Origin: Nitrospirales bacterium
Lineage (GTDB): Bacteria; Nitrospirota; Nitrospiria; Nitrospirales; UBA8639
Assembly (NCBI GenBank): GCA_029261235.1
Contig: JAJDBS010000018.1
Coordinates: 1 to 60,993, forward strand
Reading direction: 5' to 3'
DNA length: 60,993 bases
Every line of letters starts with the position of its first letter. Within the stretch, counting starts at the first letter, position 1. A program made the position numbers and the translations under genes. Below, one piece after another: positions 60,258-60,993 of the stretch. Below the pieces are notes generated by a model that saw nothing but the letters and a program-made list of their open reading frames with translations, made no database searches and had not been told where the DNA came from.

Positions 60258-60932
60258 ATGCGTATTTTAGTTGTCGAAGATGAACCAAAAGTCGCGTCGT
60301 TTATTCGTCGTGCATTAGAGGAGGAGAGTTACGCCGTTGATGTCTGTGCGGACGGTGCCGGTGGGTTAGATTGGGCGCAAATGGTCAACTATGATTTGAT
60401 TGTTCTCGATTTAATGCTGCCGGGTTTACCTGGGGTTGAGGTCTTAAGGCGTGCGCGTGCTGCTGGAGTGAAAACGCCAGTGATGATTTTAACGGCACGT
60501 TCAGAGGTCGACCAGCGGGTCAAAGGTCTTGATGCCGGCGCAGATGATTATTTAACCAAACCCTTTGCGATTGAAGAATTGTTGGCAAGGGCTCGGGCTT
60601 TACTTCGACGTGCTGGCGGGGCCCCTTCAGGTATTTTGCGAGTGGATGACGTCGTGCTGAATCCTGTGACACGAGAGGTGACATGTGGTGAGCAGCGCGT
60701 GGAATTCACGATGAAGGAATATGCCCTGATGGAATATCTCATGCGAAATGCTGGGCGAGTTTTGACACGTTCGATGATTGCTGAGCATGTGTGGGATTTA
60801 GATTTTGATACATTTACGAATGTGATCGATGTGTACATTAGTTATCTGCGGAATAAGATTGATAAGGGGCGAGAGCGAAGCTTAATTCAAACTATCAGAG
60901 GGAGTGGGTATATGATGAGGTCGGATGGGTGA
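60258..60932 (+). CDS. OmpR-family response regulator (QseB/MprA-like)
   Basis: The 224-residue protein has a receiver (E7-D8, phospho-acceptor D51 in YDLIVLDLMLPG, K in DDYLTKPFA). A winged-helix effector follows (VEFTMKEYALMEYLMRNAGRVLTRSMIAEHVWDLDFDTFTNVIDVYISYLRNKID). It ends IQTIRGSGYMMRSDG. The stop overlaps the start of the next gene by four bases (GTGA), so it is an operon with a histidine kinase. No ribosome site precedes its ATG. Confidence 0.92.
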   Translation: MRILVVEDEPKVASFIRRALEEESYAVDVCADGAGGLDWAQMVNYDLIVLDLMLPGLPGVEVLRRARAAGVKTPVMILTARSEVDQRVKGLDAGADDYLTKPFAIEELLARARALLRRAGGAPSGILRVDDVVLNPVTREVTCGEQRVEFTMKEYALMEYLMRNAGRVLTRSMIAEHVWDLDFDTFTNVIDVYISYLRNKIDKGRERSLIQTIRGSGYMMRSDG

Positions 60933-60993
60933 ATAACACTTCGATACGTGTTCGGCTTACCTTATGGTATGGGTCGGCTTTAGCGCTCATCTT
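60929..60993 (+). CDS. Sensor histidine kinase, N-terminus only (cut by window edge)
   Basis: GTG 60929 overlaps the response-regulator stop (GTGA) and reads VNNTSIRVRLTLWYGSALAL followed by I, which is the typical S-I-R-x-R-L-T-x-W-Y start and first membrane segment of histidine kinases paired with OmpR regulators. Only 21 codons lie in the window. Confidence 0.8.
   Translation, partial: MNNTSIRVRLTLWYGSALALI

Noticed and set aside
1..60993. tRNA, rRNA and CRISPR arrays
   Set aside because: None were recognised by eye; a covariance search could still find a small RNA, most likely in 17208-17440.

Overview
The window looks like a chromosomal segment of a Nitrospira-type bacterium (phylum Nitrospirota). 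This is an inference from several things seen together: base composition near one half GC, a dispersed ~177 bp repeat of a kind I associate with Nitrospira genomes, a Gram-positive-type SOS box on a LexA-like gene, many two-component and c-di-GMP proteins, and a TVP38/flavoprotein-disulphide-reductase block. No rRNA, tRNA or CRISPR array was seen.

Layout. (1) 1-4.6 kb is an accessory region: the end of an IS1182-type element, four copies of a degenerate repeat (R1; a fifth lies near 6.8 kb), a Phd/RelE-type toxin-antitoxin pair, a TIR-domain gene with one in-frame stop, an unknown membrane protein, and a DUF4145 zinc-ribbon protein flanked by two MITE-like elements and ending in an attC-like site. 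(2) 4.6-9.4 kb: PPOX-family protein, truncated haemoglobin, TfoX-like protein, a membrane protein with a TPR-like tail, a glycogen-synthase-type glycosyltransferase, and two small paralogous proteins either side of a lipoprotein gene. (3) 9.5-16.2 kb, all on the minus strand: radical SAM/SPASM protein, methyltransferase, DUF547 lipoprotein, a bufferin operon (bufA-bufB-bufC: Cys-rich precursor, MNIO enzyme, partner protein), a ferritin-like di-iron protein and a family-2 glycosyltransferase.

(4) 16.5-30.4 kb: a PAS-LuxR regulator, then three large exported proteins. Two start with the same YD-repeat header followed by IPT/TIG or propeller domains. The third is a PKD/IPT/RHS giant ending in a variable toxin-like tip, followed by a probable periplasmic immunity protein. 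A 55-codon gene sits between the first two. (5) 30.4-31.7 kb is a scar zone: IS30 remnant, HigBA toxin-antitoxin, RAYT remnant. (6) 31.9-41.2 kb: thioredoxin-fold protein, unknown exported protein, SOS-controlled LexA-like/UmuC-like operon, PPK2, ECF sigma factor, and a response regulator/histidine kinase pair. (7) 41.5-53.4 kb: SMR transporter, TPR protein, LuxR regulator, ECF sigma/anti-sigma pair, redoxin, DUF3047 protein, and two TVP38 plus FAD-disulphide-reductase pairs arranged around one divergent intergenic region. (8) 53.4-61 kb: a lipoprotein gene broken by one amber codon, a hybrid histidine kinase, a REC-GGDEF-EAL protein, the primary sigma factor RpoD, and a response regulator whose kinase runs off the right edge.

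The points most worth following up are the repeat-linked cargo array at the left, where two cargo genes share the same repeat-borne putative promoter; the bufferin locus with a di-iron neighbour; the YD-header/RHS export locus with its exchanged tip; and the SOS box lying exactly between the -35 and -10 of an apparently leaderless gene.
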